From Amycolatopsis sulphurea (GTDB taxonomy: Bacteria > Actinomycetota > Actinomycetes > Mycobacteriales > Pseudonocardiaceae): a stretch of 64,000 bases of DNA. The notes under the pieces are model-generated. The model ran no database searches, was not told the DNA's origin, and was given only the letters and a program-made list of their open reading frames with translations. This document shows, one piece after another, positions 54,916 to 63,362 of the stretch. Location of the stretch: positions 1,284,687 through 1,348,686 of the forward strand of contig NZ_PDJK01000001.1 in NCBI RefSeq assembly GCF_002564045.1, in the 5' to 3' direction. The position numbers and the translations under genes are program-made. The first letter of the stretch is position 1, and each line of letters begins with the position of its first letter.

Positions 54916-56124
54916 TCACGCTGCCATGCTCGCCAGCGCCCGGGTACGCCGCATGTCGAGTACGTCCGCGACCTCATCGAGACGATCCGGGAACAGGTGC
55001 CCGTACACGTTCAGGGTCATGGCCGCATCGGCGTGGCCGAGCATCTGCTGAACGACCTTCACGTCAGCACCAGCCGCGATAGCAAGGGATGCGGCCGTGT
55101 GTCGGAGCTTGTGCGGAGTAAGCCCAGCGACGCGGAGGTCAGCAGCTTTCTGTGCCGCGTTGAACTCCCGGACGCGCCAGTTGTTCGCTCTCAGCGCCTG
55201 GCCTCGACCCGTGGTGAACATCAAGTCGTCGGGCTGCCGTCCGATCACGAGCGGCCGGAGTACCGATACGAGCGAGGCCGGGAACGACACGGTTCTCTTC
55301 TTCCCCGTCTTCGGCGGTCCCTCGTGCTGCACACCGCCAACCTCAAAGAACGTCACGGCAACCCGAATGCGCCGCTTGGCCAGGTCCACATGGCCAACAC
55401 GCAGTGCGGCAGCCTCACCCCAGCGAAGACCGGTGTAGGCCAGCAGCAGGATCAACGCGCGATTGATTTCAGCTCCAGCCGTCGGCCGGTCGTACTTCGT
55501 CCGGAGGCCAGCAGCGGCGACGGCCAGCGTCTCCACCTGTTCATACGTAAGGTAGACGTGCTCAGCCTCCGGACGCACCGGCAGCTTGACGCCCTGCGCG
55601 GGGTTGGCCGGGATGCGGCGCGGCACGCACCAGTCGAGCACCATCGAGAACACCCGGTATGCGTGCCGAGCCTGCGAAGGACCGAGGCCGCTGCCACCCT
55701 TGTCCTTCGCCTTCAACAGGTCCGCCACCCATAGCGCCACATCTTCCCGGTGAATCGCGTTGAGCGGCAGACCACCCCACCTGACGTTCACGTGGTTGTC
55801 GAGGAGCCCCCGGTACTTCCACCACGTCGACTGGCGCAGGTCGTGTCGGCTCTCCAACCACTTCTCCCCCATCTCGGAGAACGTGACCTTGGATGACTTT
55901 GGATCCACATAGGACCCACCACGGAGACTGTTCTCAACATCGGTCCGACGCGCCTCCGCCTTGTCCTTGCTCGGCGCTGTCTCCGAGCGCAGCTTGCCGG
56001 TCAGGTCGTAGTAGCGAACCTCCCAGCGGGCCGGTGGTTGCCGCCCTGCCGCCTTCGCTTTCGCCACGGCTTCACGGTGGGATGACTTCTTCAGCCGGTC
56101 ATACACCCATGCCCGCGCCATCAT
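54916..56124 (-). CDS. int: Tyrosine site-specific integrase of the AICE
   Basis: ATG 56124 overlaps the xis stop (ATGA) and is preceded by GGAGG; the product is 402 residues. The N-terminal SAM-like domain spans about 70-180. The catalytic domain contains TGLRWGEAAALRVG (Arg), LTPHKLRHTAASLAIAAGADVKVVQQMLGHADAAMTLNVYGHLF (HxxR, His, catalytic Tyr). It should recombine att sites at the tRNA-Pro gene. It sits next to attL as expected. Confidence 0.94.
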   Translation of the reverse strand: MMARAWVYDRLKKSSHREAVAKAKAAGRQPPARWEVRYYDLTGKLRSETAPSKDKAEARRTDVENSLRGGSYVDPKSSKVTFSEMGEKWLESRHDLRQSTWWKYRGLLDNHVNVRWGGLPLNAIHREDVALWVADLLKAKDKGGSGLGPSQARHAYRVFSMVLDWCVPRRIPANPAQGVKLPVRPEAEHVYLTYEQVETLAVAAAGLRTKYDRPTAGAEINRALILLLAYTGLRWGEAAALRVGHVDLAKRRIRVAVTFFEVGGVQHEGPPKTGKKRTVSFPASLVSVLRPLVIGRQPDDLMFTTGRGQALRANNWRVREFNAAQKAADLRVAGLTPHKLRHTAASLAIAAGADVKVVQQMLGHADAAMTLNVYGHLFPDRLDEVADVLDMRRTRALASMAA

Positions 56125-56297
56125 GCGCCTCCTTGGTCTTCGATCCAGGTGTCGACGTCTTCGGGGCGGTAGCGGATGTATTTGCCGATGCGGCGGCCGG
56201 TGGGGCCGTAGTTTTTGGTGCGCCATTTGTAGAGGGTGTTGATGGGGATTCCGAGGTGGTTGGAGAGGTCTTCGATGGTCATCAGGGTTTTGCTCAT
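56121..56297 (-). CDS. xis: Excisionase (MerR/HTH_17-type) of the AICE
   Basis: This 58-residue protein starts MSKTLMTIEDLSNHLGIPINTLYKWRTKNYGPTGRRIGKYIRYRPEDVDTWI, the winged helix of excisionases. AGGAGGAACGACC precedes the start, which overlaps the rep stop. It directs the integrase toward excision. Confidence 0.9.
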   Translation of the reverse strand: MSKTLMTIEDLSNHLGIPINTLYKWRTKNYGPTGRRIGKYIRYRPEDVDTWIEDQGGA

Positions 56298-57643
56298 GGT
56301 CGTTCCTCCTTGTCGAGCTTTTCCTGGCGTTGCTGGCGTTGTCCTTCGTAGATGGCGGCTGCGATGTCGCGGTCGTGGTGGTGGCGGTAGCCGTTGCCGG
56401 TGTGTTTCCAGTGGTTGACCACGAGCACGGTGTCGGGGTCGGTGCCGGTGGCGTGGAGGGTGGCGAGGTGCTGGTGGGTGCGTCGGTCGCCGCGGATGGT
56501 GGTGAAGGTGATGGAGTAGGCGATTGATTTGGTGAGGAAGTGGCCGCGGAACCCGAGCATGTGCGCCCATTTCCGCAGGAAACCGAGGTCCGGGTTGGCG
56601 CCGAGCGTCCACGCGGTGGTGATCATGCGCCGGTGGTGGGGGTGGACGTCGAGTGCCTCGATCGCTTGTTCGGAGCGGATGGGGCGGTCGGGGACTTCGC
56701 TGGTGGAGGTGCCTTTGGTGGCGTATTTGGCGATGTAACCGGCGAGGGCGCGGTCAGTGATGTCGCCGTCGTCGGGGTCGGTGGTGTGGGCGGGGCGGAT
56801 GGGGCGGATGTCGGCCTGCTGGCCCCAGGTGAACACGTGCCGGGTGGTGTCGCCGCCGATGGTGAGGGTGCGGGTAATGCGGGTGTTCTCCACGGCGGCG
56901 CGGGTCGCGTGTTCGAGGAGCGCGTTGTCGGCCCAGCCGGGTGCGGGGTCTGCGGGTCCTTCGGGGCCGTCGAGGCGGATGACGGCGTGGAAGTGGACGA
57001 GTCCGCGGCGCTGGTATTCGGCGACTTTGGCGTAGGACAGGCGTGCGTGCTCGGGGAAGTCTTTGACCCGGATGCCGGCTGCGGTGGCGAGTTCCCGGCG
57101 GAGGCGGACGGTGAAGGCGTGCCACAGTTCCCCGGCGTGGCCCTGCCACAACACGGACCCGGGGTAGTCGTAGTGGGCGGGGTCGATCGCGGTCCCGATC
57201 CGGGTGTCGGCGTCGTGGTGGTATTCGCCGCAGCGGCAGGGCAGGCGGCGTCCGGTGCGGGTGGTGGGCCGGTTGTGGACGGCGCCGAAGCTGGGGGCGG
57301 TGATGGTGAGGAACAGGCGGGGCTTGCTGGTGACGGTTTCGGGGATGGTTTTGCCGCCGGTCATGCCTGCGCGGAGGAGGTGGAACGCGTCGGCGGCGTA
57401 GCGGTCGGAGCAGGCGGGGCAGACGCTTTCCCGCCGGTTGCCGCAGGGTGTGTAGACGACGCCTGCGGTGTGGTCGAGGATGCGGCCGGTGTGGTCGGTG
57501 ACGGTGCGGTAGCCAGTGAGGTGGACTGGTTGCAGGCATCCGCCGGTGGCTTCGGCGCGGGCGCGCACGGCGCGGATGACGGCGGGGGTCATGCGGTTGG
57601 TGATGCGGGCCGCCAGTGCGGACCCGTCGTGCTCGGTGATCAT
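56294..57643 (-). CDS. repSA: Replication initiator, RepSA-like
   Basis: This 449-residue protein has an N-terminal cysteine cluster, VVYTPCGNRRESVCPACSDRYAADAFHLLRAGM, and CRCGEYHHDADTRIG. The motif RRGLVHFHAVIRLDGPEG contains the HxH-type rolling-circle signature, and YIAKYATKGTS holds the candidate catalytic tyrosine. RepSA starts rolling-circle replication of excised AICEs. The gene overlaps xis and is separated by 93 bp from the membrane-protein gene upstream. Confidence 0.9.
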   Translation of the reverse strand: MITEHDGSALAARITNRMTPAVIRAVRARAEATGGCLQPVHLTGYRTVTDHTGRILDHTAGVVYTPCGNRRESVCPACSDRYAADAFHLLRAGMTGGKTIPETVTSKPRLFLTITAPSFGAVHNRPTTRTGRRLPCRCGEYHHDADTRIGTAIDPAHYDYPGSVLWQGHAGELWHAFTVRLRRELATAAGIRVKDFPEHARLSYAKVAEYQRRGLVHFHAVIRLDGPEGPADPAPGWADNALLEHATRAAVENTRITRTLTIGGDTTRHVFTWGQQADIRPIRPAHTTDPDDGDITDRALAGYIAKYATKGTSTSEVPDRPIRSEQAIEALDVHPHHRRMITTAWTLGANPDLGFLRKWAHMLGFRGHFLTKSIAYSITFTTIRGDRRTHQHLATLHATGTDPDTVLVVNHWKHTGNGYRHHHDRDIAAAIYEGQRQQRQEKLDKEERP

Positions 57644-57736
57644 GCTGGCCTCTTTCGTGCGGGTGCACGCAGGGGCCGGGACGTCGCACCGCGGTCGGGG
57701 GAGACGTCCCGACTGTGGTGCGAGGGGGTGATCTGG

Positions 57737-58633
57737 TCAGGTGGTGACCTTGTGGTGGTTCACGGTGGTGTTCAGCTCGTCCGCGAGGGAGGCGAGCATT
57801 CCGGCGGGGAGGGTGACGCGGGCGGAGAGATCCGCGGGGGTGACGGGGCGACCGGCGGTGTGGGCGTCGGCGGTGATGTCGGTGATCGTGGTGCGGATGC
57901 TGGCCGGGAGACTCGCAAGGACGCTCCCCGCCGGGGCCGGGGCCGGGGCCGGGGCCGAGGTTGGGGTTGGGGTTGGCTTGACGGGCGCGGGCGCCGGAAC
58001 GGGTTGGGGCGTAACGGGTTCAGCCGCCGCCGGTGGGGGTGGGGGTGCTGGGTGGGTGGTGGCCGGTGGGGTGGTGAGGGCGTCGTTGCGTGCTTGGGTG
58101 CAGCGTTGCTGGATAATCGGCATGACTTCGGCGAGCAGGTAGACCACGAGCGGGATGACGATGTGGAAGAACACGCTGCCCTGGGAGATGCCGCCGGTGG
58201 CGGGGGTGAGGGCGGCCCACACGTTCGCGGCGAACGTGGCGGCGAGCAGGAGCCGTTTGAGGTGCGTGACGGGTTTGTCGGTGACGGGGATGTCGGCGGC
58301 GAGCATCGCGGCTTCCCATCGGAGCAGGGTGACCAGGATTCCGGCGAGGGCGGGTTCGGCCAGCCAGGCGCCCCACCACAGCGGGTCGGTGGCGGTGAGG
58401 CGCCCGGCGAGGAAGTCATGCACGCCGGTGGTGGTGAAGCCGAGCCCGACAGTGAGGAAGAACCACATGGTGCGGGTGATCGAGGTGCGGAAGCGGTCCG
58501 CGGTGACCGCCCCGAGAAGCGGATCGGTGGCGAGGCGGTGCACGTCGTGGGCTTCGGTGAGCTGGGTTTCCAGGGTACGGACCCGGCGCGAGACCGGGCG
58601 GGCCGCGCTTTTCGGGGCGGACTTGCGGAACAC
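57737..58633 (-). CDS. DUF2637/Spd-like membrane protein of the AICE
   Basis: The 298-residue product has four predicted helices in the first 170 residues (RTMWFFLTVGLGFTTTGVHDFL, AGILVTLLRWEAAMLAADIP, LLLAATFAANVWAALTP, GSVFFHIVIPLVVYLLAEVMP). A Pro/Ala-rich linker of about 60 residues (TPTPTSAPAPAPAPAG) and a C-terminal helical domain (TADAHTAGRPVTPADLSARVTLPAGMLASLADEL) follow. It matches proteins linked to intramycelial spread in AICEs, so a transfer or spread role is inferred. Confidence 0.78.
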   Translation of the reverse strand: MFRKSAPKSAARPVSRRVRTLETQLTEAHDVHRLATDPLLGAVTADRFRTSITRTMWFFLTVGLGFTTTGVHDFLAGRLTATDPLWWGAWLAEPALAGILVTLLRWEAAMLAADIPVTDKPVTHLKRLLLAATFAANVWAALTPATGGISQGSVFFHIVIPLVVYLLAEVMPIIQQRCTQARNDALTTPPATTHPAPPPPPAAAEPVTPQPVPAPAPVKPTPTPTSAPAPAPAPAGSVLASLPASIRTTITDITADAHTAGRPVTPADLSARVTLPAGMLASLADELNTTVNHHKVTT

Positions 58634-58674
58634 GTCAGGTACCTCCTTTCAGAGGGCGTCGGCGGTGCTGATGG

Positions 58675-58890
58675 TCAGTAGCGGCCGGTGCGGTATCGGT
58701 CGGCTTCGCGGCGGAAGATCCGTGCTTGAGTTTCGAGGTAGACGGGTATTTTCTCAGCGAGTTCCGCTAGTTCATTGCTGCGAAAATCGGTGTTGCCGTC
58801 GTATGCGCGGACCAGTCGCCGATGCAGCTCGAAATACTCGTTGACCAGGGGTCGAACCACCTGGAACAGCTCGTTAAAGTCGTCGGACAT
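58675..58890 (-). CDS. Small AICE protein, helical, related to the 58995-59213 gene
   Basis: ATG 58890 gives 71 residues: MSDDFNELFQVVRPLVNEYFELHRRLVRAYDGN, then ELAELAEKIPVYLETQARIFRREADRYRTGRY. The second half resembles the other small gene (LQLADLASEMVQLYEEGAAEMRREAHEAYD), so they may be paralogues. Function unknown. Confidence 0.65.
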   Translation of the reverse strand: MSDDFNELFQVVRPLVNEYFELHRRLVRAYDGNTDFRSNELAELAEKIPVYLETQARIFRREADRYRTGRY

Positions 58891-58936
58891 GCCTAGCCTT
58901 TCGCTCGGGCGGGGGGTATGGCGGATGGGCGCGTGT

Positions 58937-58986
58937 GGCATGCCGTGAGTCCTCGCGGCAAGCGTCACGAGGACTCACGGCATGCC
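58937..58986. repeat. Perfect 19-bp stem-loop in the AICE
   Basis: GGCATGCCGTGAGTCCTCG (58937-58955) pairs perfectly with 58968-58986 across a 12-nt loop CGGCAAGCGTCA. It lies 8 bp past the stop of the minus-strand gene at 58995 and before the next. It may be a terminator, but its length and lack of mismatch also fit a nick or transfer site. No T-run is present. Confidence 0.8.
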
Positions 58987-58994
58987 GAAACCGA

Positions 58995-59213
58995 TTACCT
59001 GCCGGTGGCCAGGTCGTAGGCCTCATGGGCTTCCCGGCGCATTTCGGCGGCCCCTTCCTCATAGAGCTGGACCATTTCGCTGGCCAGGTCTGCCAGCTGC
59101 AACAGCGCCTTGCGGTTGCGACCACCCTCCGGGTTGATCACCGTCCGGTCGATCGCATAGAACTCTTCGTGCAGCCGGGCAAGCTTCATGACGATGGATT
59201 CACGGATGCGCAT
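58995..59213 (-). CDS. Small AICE protein, helical
   Basis: A 72-residue charged protein (MRIRESIVMKLARLHEEFYAIDRTVINPEGGRNRKALLQLADLASEMVQLYEEGAAEM). The start overlaps the upstream stop (TGATG), so it is coupled to the 59213-59521 gene. No known domain was recognised. Confidence 0.68.
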   Translation of the reverse strand: MRIRESIVMKLARLHEEFYAIDRTVINPEGGRNRKALLQLADLASEMVQLYEEGAAEMRREAHEAYDLATGR

Positions 59214-59521
59214 CAGCGGGTTCCTTCCGGGGTGGTGTGGAGGTAGCGGGCGGTGGAGTCGAGCAGGGCGGCGAGGTAACGGGCGAACGCGGGTGGCATT
59301 TCCAGTTCGGTCACCTCGGGGTGTCCGTGCCGGTGCTGGGTGACGCGGAGCAGGACCGTGGTGGAGGTGGCTGCTACGGCGGTGTTGGTGACTCCGGCAC
59401 CGCCGTAGCGGACTCCATCAATCGAGCGCAGGGGGTAGATGCCGAGCCCGTCTTCGAGGGTGGCTACGGCGGTGTGCCAGATCTCCGCGTCCGGCGGGGG
59501 CACGGGGTCGGGGCTGGTCAT
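59213..59521 (-). CDS. Small AICE protein of 102 residues
   Basis: ATG 59521; the sequence includes EIWHTAVATLEDGLGIYPLRSIDGVRYGGAGVTNTAVAATSTTVLLRVTQHRHGHPEVTELEMPPAFARYLAALLDSTARYLH. It is soluble with mixed alpha/beta character. It overlaps the small gene downstream. Function unknown. Confidence 0.65.
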   Translation of the reverse strand: MTSPDPVPPPDAEIWHTAVATLEDGLGIYPLRSIDGVRYGGAGVTNTAVAATSTTVLLRVTQHRHGHPEVTELEMPPAFARYLAALLDSTARYLHTTPEGTR

Positions 59522-59527
59522 GGCGGG

Positions 59528-59758
59528 TCAGTCCTCTTCGTAGCGGACGTAGGAGTAGCTGTAGGCGCTGTCACCGTGGCGGGTGGAGCGCCATTCCCGC
59601 CACATCGCTGCTGACAGCCCGGCGAACACCAGCAGCGTCGGGACCATGACGAGGAGGAACAGCCACCACGAGCGGATCAACACGATTTCGAGCACCAGCG
59701 CGACCACGGCGGCGCCGGTGATCTTCAGCCAGGCGGCAAGGAACTTCAGGGTGATCAT
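59528..59758 (-). CDS. Small two-helix AICE membrane protein
   Basis: A 76-residue protein with helices at about 4-27 and 30-51 (ITLKFLAAWLKITGAAVVALVLEIVLIRSWWLFLLVMVPTLLVF) and a charged Tyr-rich tail (SAYSYSYVRYEED). It overlaps the next gene by 4 bp. It may join the transfer machinery. Confidence 0.7.
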   Translation of the reverse strand: MITLKFLAAWLKITGAAVVALVLEIVLIRSWWLFLLVMVPTLLVFAGLSAAMWREWRSTRHGDSAYSYSYVRYEED

Positions 59759-60171
59759 GCGAGGTGTCCTTTGCGGAGTTCCAGGGCGAGCCGGTACAGC
59801 TCGCCGGGGGTGACCGATTCGGACGCGCCCTCAGTGAGCGCGACGTGCTGGCGGACGGTGCGGTAGGGGAAGGCGTCGTAAACTCGGACGGTGACCCCGC
59901 AGGGTCCGCGGCCGGTCAGGGTGATGTGCAGGTCCCCGCCGGGGGTGTGCCACCAGTCGCCGGTGATCCCGGTCAGCTGGTGTGTCCAGATCAGCAGGGA
60001 ATCGAGAACCGCCACGCGATCCCACGACGGTACGGACGGCTGGATATCGATACGCCGCAGGCCCGGATACAGGCTGATCGAGGCCGGGTCAGGCGCGGGG
60101 GTGTCCCGGACATAGCGGGCCGCCACGGCCGTGAGCCGGGCAGTATCGGGCACGGAGGCCGGTGCAGACAT
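59755..60171 (-). CDS. AICE protein of 138 residues, unknown
   Basis: ATG 60171; includes ASISLYPGLRRIDIQPSVPSWDRVAVLDSLLIWTHQLTGITGDWWHTPGGDLHITLTGRGPCGVTVRVYDAF and TPGELYRLALELRKGHL. It is coupled to the small membrane-protein gene by a 4-bp overlap. No family was recognised. Confidence 0.68.
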   Translation of the reverse strand: MSAPASVPDTARLTAVAARYVRDTPAPDPASISLYPGLRRIDIQPSVPSWDRVAVLDSLLIWTHQLTGITGDWWHTPGGDLHITLTGRGPCGVTVRVYDAFPYRTVRQHVALTEGASESVTPGELYRLALELRKGHLA

Positions 60172-60194
60172 AGTGGACAGTCCTTTCCAGACGG

Positions 60195-61565
60195 TCAGGC
60201 AGCGATCGGGTAGACGTTGGAGTCAGCAGGTGGCTCGTCTGCCGGGGTGCAGAGGCGGACGAGTTCGTCAATGTCGTCATCGGTGCTGTATCCCGCGCGG
60301 ACGCGGATGGGCTGGCGAGAGGTCTCGGAGGTGCGGTAGCCGATACCCTCACACCCGGTTTCCGGGATCTCGTCCGCCAGCGCACCCCGGTCACGGGCTC
60401 CCTCACCCAGCACCATGTCCACAAAGGACGCCGCGCCGGTGCGCAGCGAGATCCGGCGGGTGAACAGGTCCCGGACCGGCACGATGTCCTTGGCCGGTTC
60501 CTGCACATAGGCGATCACCGCATACCCGGCCGCGCGGCCCTGGGTGAGGATCTCGGCCAGCACCCGGTTAACCTCGCTGACCGTGCGGCGACCGGACAGT
60601 GCGGTCAGCATCATCAGCTCATCGATCATGAGGACCTCGAACGGAGTCCCGGCCGAGGCGGTGAACTTGCGCAGGCCGTCCTCGCGGAGCTGTTCCTGCC
60701 GTTCCCGCATCCGGTCCCGGAACCGGAACAGCACCGCCAGCATCGGATCAACGACCTCGTCACCGTCACCGTTGTCGTACTCGGTCTCGTCATCGGCGGA
60801 GGTGGCGTAGTCGAAGAACAGCGGCCTGCCACGCTCGGTTTCCATCCCGCCCTTCGGGTCGATCATCGAGATCCGGGCCACCCGGTCCCGGATCATCGGC
60901 CCCATCGCCCGCAACGGGTTCCACAGCAGCGACCCCTTACCCGAACCGGTTCCCCCGGAGATCAGCCAGTGCTGCCCGGCCAGCGGCTCAGTCCACACCG
61001 CGCCGTACTCGGTGTCACCCAGCTCGATCGCGGCCAGGTCAACCTCGCTGGGGTCGCCGGGGATGTCCGCGGGTGGGATCACGTCCTCGAACGGGTTGCC
61101 GAACACCAGCGTGACCGTCAGGACCCGCGGCTTGGCCTTCTCGATCGAGATCGCATCCGCACCCAGCGCGGAGGCAAGCTCTGCCTGCGCGTTGCGGAAC
61201 GTCTCCACCGACTGTCCCTTGCGGATCGCCACCGTCACCACATCGATCGACGGGGTGGGGCTGGCAACCTTCAGCAGGCGCGGCACCAGCACTTCCCCGG
61301 TCCTGCGGTCATCCACGGTCAGATCACAGAAGTCGAGAGTGGACCTCCAGGACTGGCCGATATAGCGAGTCCAGCGGCGACGCGCCGAGCGCAGCCGCGG
61401 CGAGGCGATCCGGGTGAACGACTCCGGGTGCGCCCGGTACCAGCCCAGCCCGGCCACGAGCGTGCTCGCCGCGAGGCTGCCCGTCGTGACCGGGCCGAGT
61501 TCCAGCACACTCGCGGTCACCGCGGCCGGTGTGGCGAGGAAGCCGGGATGCCGAGCCAGCCACAA
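60195..61565 (-). CDS. traSA: FtsK/SpoIIIE-type conjugal transfer ATPase (TraSA-like), N-terminus probably frameshifted
   Basis: The frame from 61565 gives 456 residues. A hydrophobic segment lies at about 10-40. Walker A is ISGGTGSGKGSLLWN, Walker B FEVLMIDELMML, and the RGAAGYAVIAYVQEPAKDIVP and DMVLGEGARDRGALADEIP blocks follow, typical of TraSA/TraB-like translocases moving double-stranded DNA. The TTG at 61565 has no ribosome binding site. An ATG at 61639 with a GGGAG site starts MSRKPKTGTAIRRNRYKTRRKPAA in another frame, which fits the family's N-terminus, so one base is probably lost or gained near 61565. Confidence 0.82.
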   Translation of the reverse strand: MWLARHPGFLATPAAVTASVLELGPVTTGSLAASTLVAGLGWYRAHPESFTRIASPRLRSARRRWTRYIGQSWRSTLDFCDLTVDDRRTGEVLVPRLLKVASPTPSIDVVTVAIRKGQSVETFRNAQAELASALGADAISIEKAKPRVLTVTLVFGNPFEDVIPPADIPGDPSEVDLAAIELGDTEYGAVWTEPLAGQHWLISGGTGSGKGSLLWNPLRAMGPMIRDRVARISMIDPKGGMETERGRPLFFDYATSADDETEYDNGDGDEVVDPMLAVLFRFRDRMRERQEQLREDGLRKFTASAGTPFEVLMIDELMMLTALSGRRTVSEVNRVLAEILTQGRAAGYAVIAYVQEPAKDIVPVRDLFTRRISLRTGAASFVDMVLGEGARDRGALADEIPETGCEGIGYRTSETSRQPIRVRAGYSTDDDIDELVRLCTPADEPPADSNVYPIAA

Positions 61566-61771
61566 CGCGCAGCGGGCTTCCGGCGGGTCTTATAGCGGTT
61601 ACGGCGGATGGCCGTACCGGTCTTGGGTTTGCGGCTCATGAATCAGGCACTCCCTGGTCAGGAGACGAGCCAGGGCCGCACCCACCCCGGGACGACCAGG
61701 GGAACGCGGCCCTGACCTCGCCCCGGGGTTGGGTGATCACTATCGATGTGCGGTGATGGCGGGCCGCGGGA

Positions 61772-61987
61772 TCAGCGGCGGCGAGCCCGCGGGCCGCGCT
61801 TGCCCTCCGAGCTGAACAGCGGTTTCGCTGCCTCCATCGTGGTGGTCATCGCGGCGACCTTGCGGGCAGCCTCGTCATGCTCCTTCTTGAAACCACCCAC
61901 CCGGTTCGGCATCGTGGTCATGGCCTCACGCAGCTTCCGCATGGCCTTGTCAAGCTCAGTGATCTTGCTATCCAGCTGTGAACTCAC
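61772..61987 (-). CDS. Small AICE protein with coiled-coil character
   Basis: GTG 61987, with GGGAAGGG upstream, gives 71 residues: SQLDSKITELDKAMRKLREAMTTMPNRVGGFKKEHDEAARKVAAMTTTMEAAKPLF and a basic tail RGPRARRR. The heptad pattern suggests a coiled coil, and the basic end could touch DNA or the membrane. Function unknown; the gene is between the translocase and the frameshifted genes. Confidence 0.65.
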   Translation of the reverse strand: MSSQLDSKITELDKAMRKLREAMTTMPNRVGGFKKEHDEAARKVAAMTTTMEAAKPLFSSEGKRGPRARRR

Positions 61988-62012
61988 AATCAGTCCCTTC
62001 CCTATCGGTTGA

Positions 62013-62147
62013 TCAGGCGTCGCGGTCAGACAGGCGCCTGCAGTCCGGGCACCTCGGGCCGAACCCGAACACGTGGAACACCTCGATCCACCGGCCTCCG
62101 CACTCACCCCGCACACCGCGGTAATACGGCCGGACCACAACGAACAT
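62013..62147 (-). CDS. Very small AICE protein with CxxC
   Basis: A 44-residue frame from ATG 62147 encodes VRPYYRGVRGECGGRWIEVFHVFGFGPRCPDCRRLSDRDA. The three cysteines, in CGG and CPDC, could bind a metal. It looks protein-like, but the ribosome binding site (GACGGCGGA) is weak. Confidence 0.5.
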   Translation of the reverse strand: MFVVVRPYYRGVRGECGGRWIEVFHVFGFGPRCPDCRRLSDRDA

Positions 62148-62181
62148 TCCGCCGTCACATGCAGCAGGCCCCGCTCATCAC

Positions 62182-62454
62182 TCACACCCGCCACCCCCGC
62201 GAAATCAGCTCCGCCTTACGCTTCGTCGCCGCCGCGCGCAGCGAGTCCAGCGACGCCGACGCCCCGCGGATACTCGACTGAACCTCCGAGCGGCCCGGGA
62301 CCTGCCAGCCTCAAACCGGTCACCCCCACCCCGCTCGTTCAACCCCTTGCCCAGCTTCGCCAGCTCATCGAACGCAGCCCGGACCTGATCCAGCGCCAGC
62401 TCGAACTCGGTTGTACTTAGCCTTGTTGTGCTTATTGATCGTTTGCGACGTCAT
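62182..62454 (-). pseudogene. Small AICE gene, two compensating frameshifts
   Basis: From ATG 62454 the first frame reads MTSQTINKHNKAKYNRV, then shifts near 62400 to FELALDQVRAAFDELAKLGKGLNERGGGDRFEAG. It shifts again near 62300 to a third segment containing SEVQSSIRGASASLDSLRAAATKRKAELISRGWRV and a stop. The total length is divisible by three, so the shifts compensate. Read together it is a coherent 90-residue helical protein. Decay or sequencing error cannot be separated here. Confidence 0.62.
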
Positions 62455-62861
62455 CCGTTTGCCTTTCGTCGTTGTTCACCCGTGGTCGTTGGCCGGGCCG
62501 CCAGCACACGCCAGCGCCGGGCCTTGTCCTTCGTCGCACGGGGTACCAGCACCGAATTACCAGCACCGGATACCCATAACAGGTGTAGAAGTGGGTTCCT
62601 CCCTTCGTCAGCCACCTCGCATCCAAAAGGTGATGCACCGCGTCTGATTCATCCCGGGGGGCGACCTCGATCGCGAGGCGCGCATACAAGCGATACACCC
62701 TCTCCCCCGGACCAACCAGCACATAACCCACGTTCCGCAATATGCAGCACCTTCTCAATCAACGCCATATCATTCACCGGCAACCGAACCGGTGCCCTCG
62801 CCCCAGAATCAGCCAGCGGACTACCAAACAAGTCCAGCGATCCCTCCGTCACCGCAGTCAC
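62451..62861 (-). pseudogene. AICE gene of about 136 residues, two compensating frameshifts
   Basis: GTG 62861 overlaps the upstream stop. Frame one reads DLFGSPLADSGARAPVRLPVNDMALIEKVLHIAER. After a shift near 62735 comes GYVLVGPGERVYRLYARLAIEVAPRDESDAVHHLLDARWLTKGGTHFYTC. After a second shift near 62580 comes SVLVPRATKDKARRWRVLAARPTTTGEQRRKANG and a stop overlapping the next start. The three parts join as a sensible protein found in AICEs, but the gene is broken as given. Confidence 0.62.
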
Positions 62862-63019
62862 CTCCGTGCGGTCCGACCGGAACGCGCAAGAATCAGCCCT
62901 GCCGCCACAATCGCGACGACAACCCCCGCCGCAGCAGGACACGCCAACGCCAGCGCCGCCAGCATCACCAGCCACACCAGCACCGGCACCACGCCATGGG
63001 CCACCACATTCGCTGACAT
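62858..63019 (-). CDS. Small AICE membrane protein
   Basis: A 53-residue hydrophobic protein from ATG 63019: MSANVVAHGVVPVLVWLVMLAALALACPAAAGVVVAIVAAGLILARSGRTARR. Two helices are predicted. Its start and stop overlap the adjacent small genes, so translation is coupled. Confidence 0.6.
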   Translation of the reverse strand: MSANVVAHGVVPVLVWLVMLAALALACPAAAGVVVAIVAAGLILARSGRTARR

Positions 63020-63164
63020 CACACACCCCGCCTCGGGCCGTGCGGGTCAAACGTCGACAGGCCTTCTACGCAACTGGAACTCATGCCACGACCTCCACAG
63101 ACTCGGCCAGGTGCAGCCACGGCCACGCCAACAATTGAGCCGAATACACATCACACTCATCCAT
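63019..63164 (-). CDS. Two tiny overlapping AICE reading frames
   Basis: A 27-residue frame from ATG 63164 (MDECDVYSAQLLAWPWLHLAESVEVVA, with TTTGGAGCAGAGCA upstream) overlaps a 21-residue frame from ATG 63084, whose stop overlaps the membrane-protein start at 63019. Such chains are common in AICEs. Coding is plausible for the first because of its ribosome binding site, and weak for the second. Confidence 0.4.
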
Positions 63165-63362
63165 TGCTCTGCTCCAAACAACTCGTACGGACACTCCCGA
63201 AGACCCCCGAAGAAATGAGTTCGGGAATCAACGCGAACAGCCGTAACAGGCATGTTTTTGGGCGCAGTCAGGCACACTCTGAATTTGTCAATCAAACAAA
63301 GAGCCCCCGCCCGACTCGAAACGGGCCGCTAACCAGAAATAGGGAGGGCGGTTACCGCGGGA

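Noticed and set aside
56540..58681. Gly/Val-rich plus-strand frame of about 700 codons across the rep and Spd-like genes
   Set aside because: Opposite strand encodes a clear RepSA-like protein and a membrane protein.
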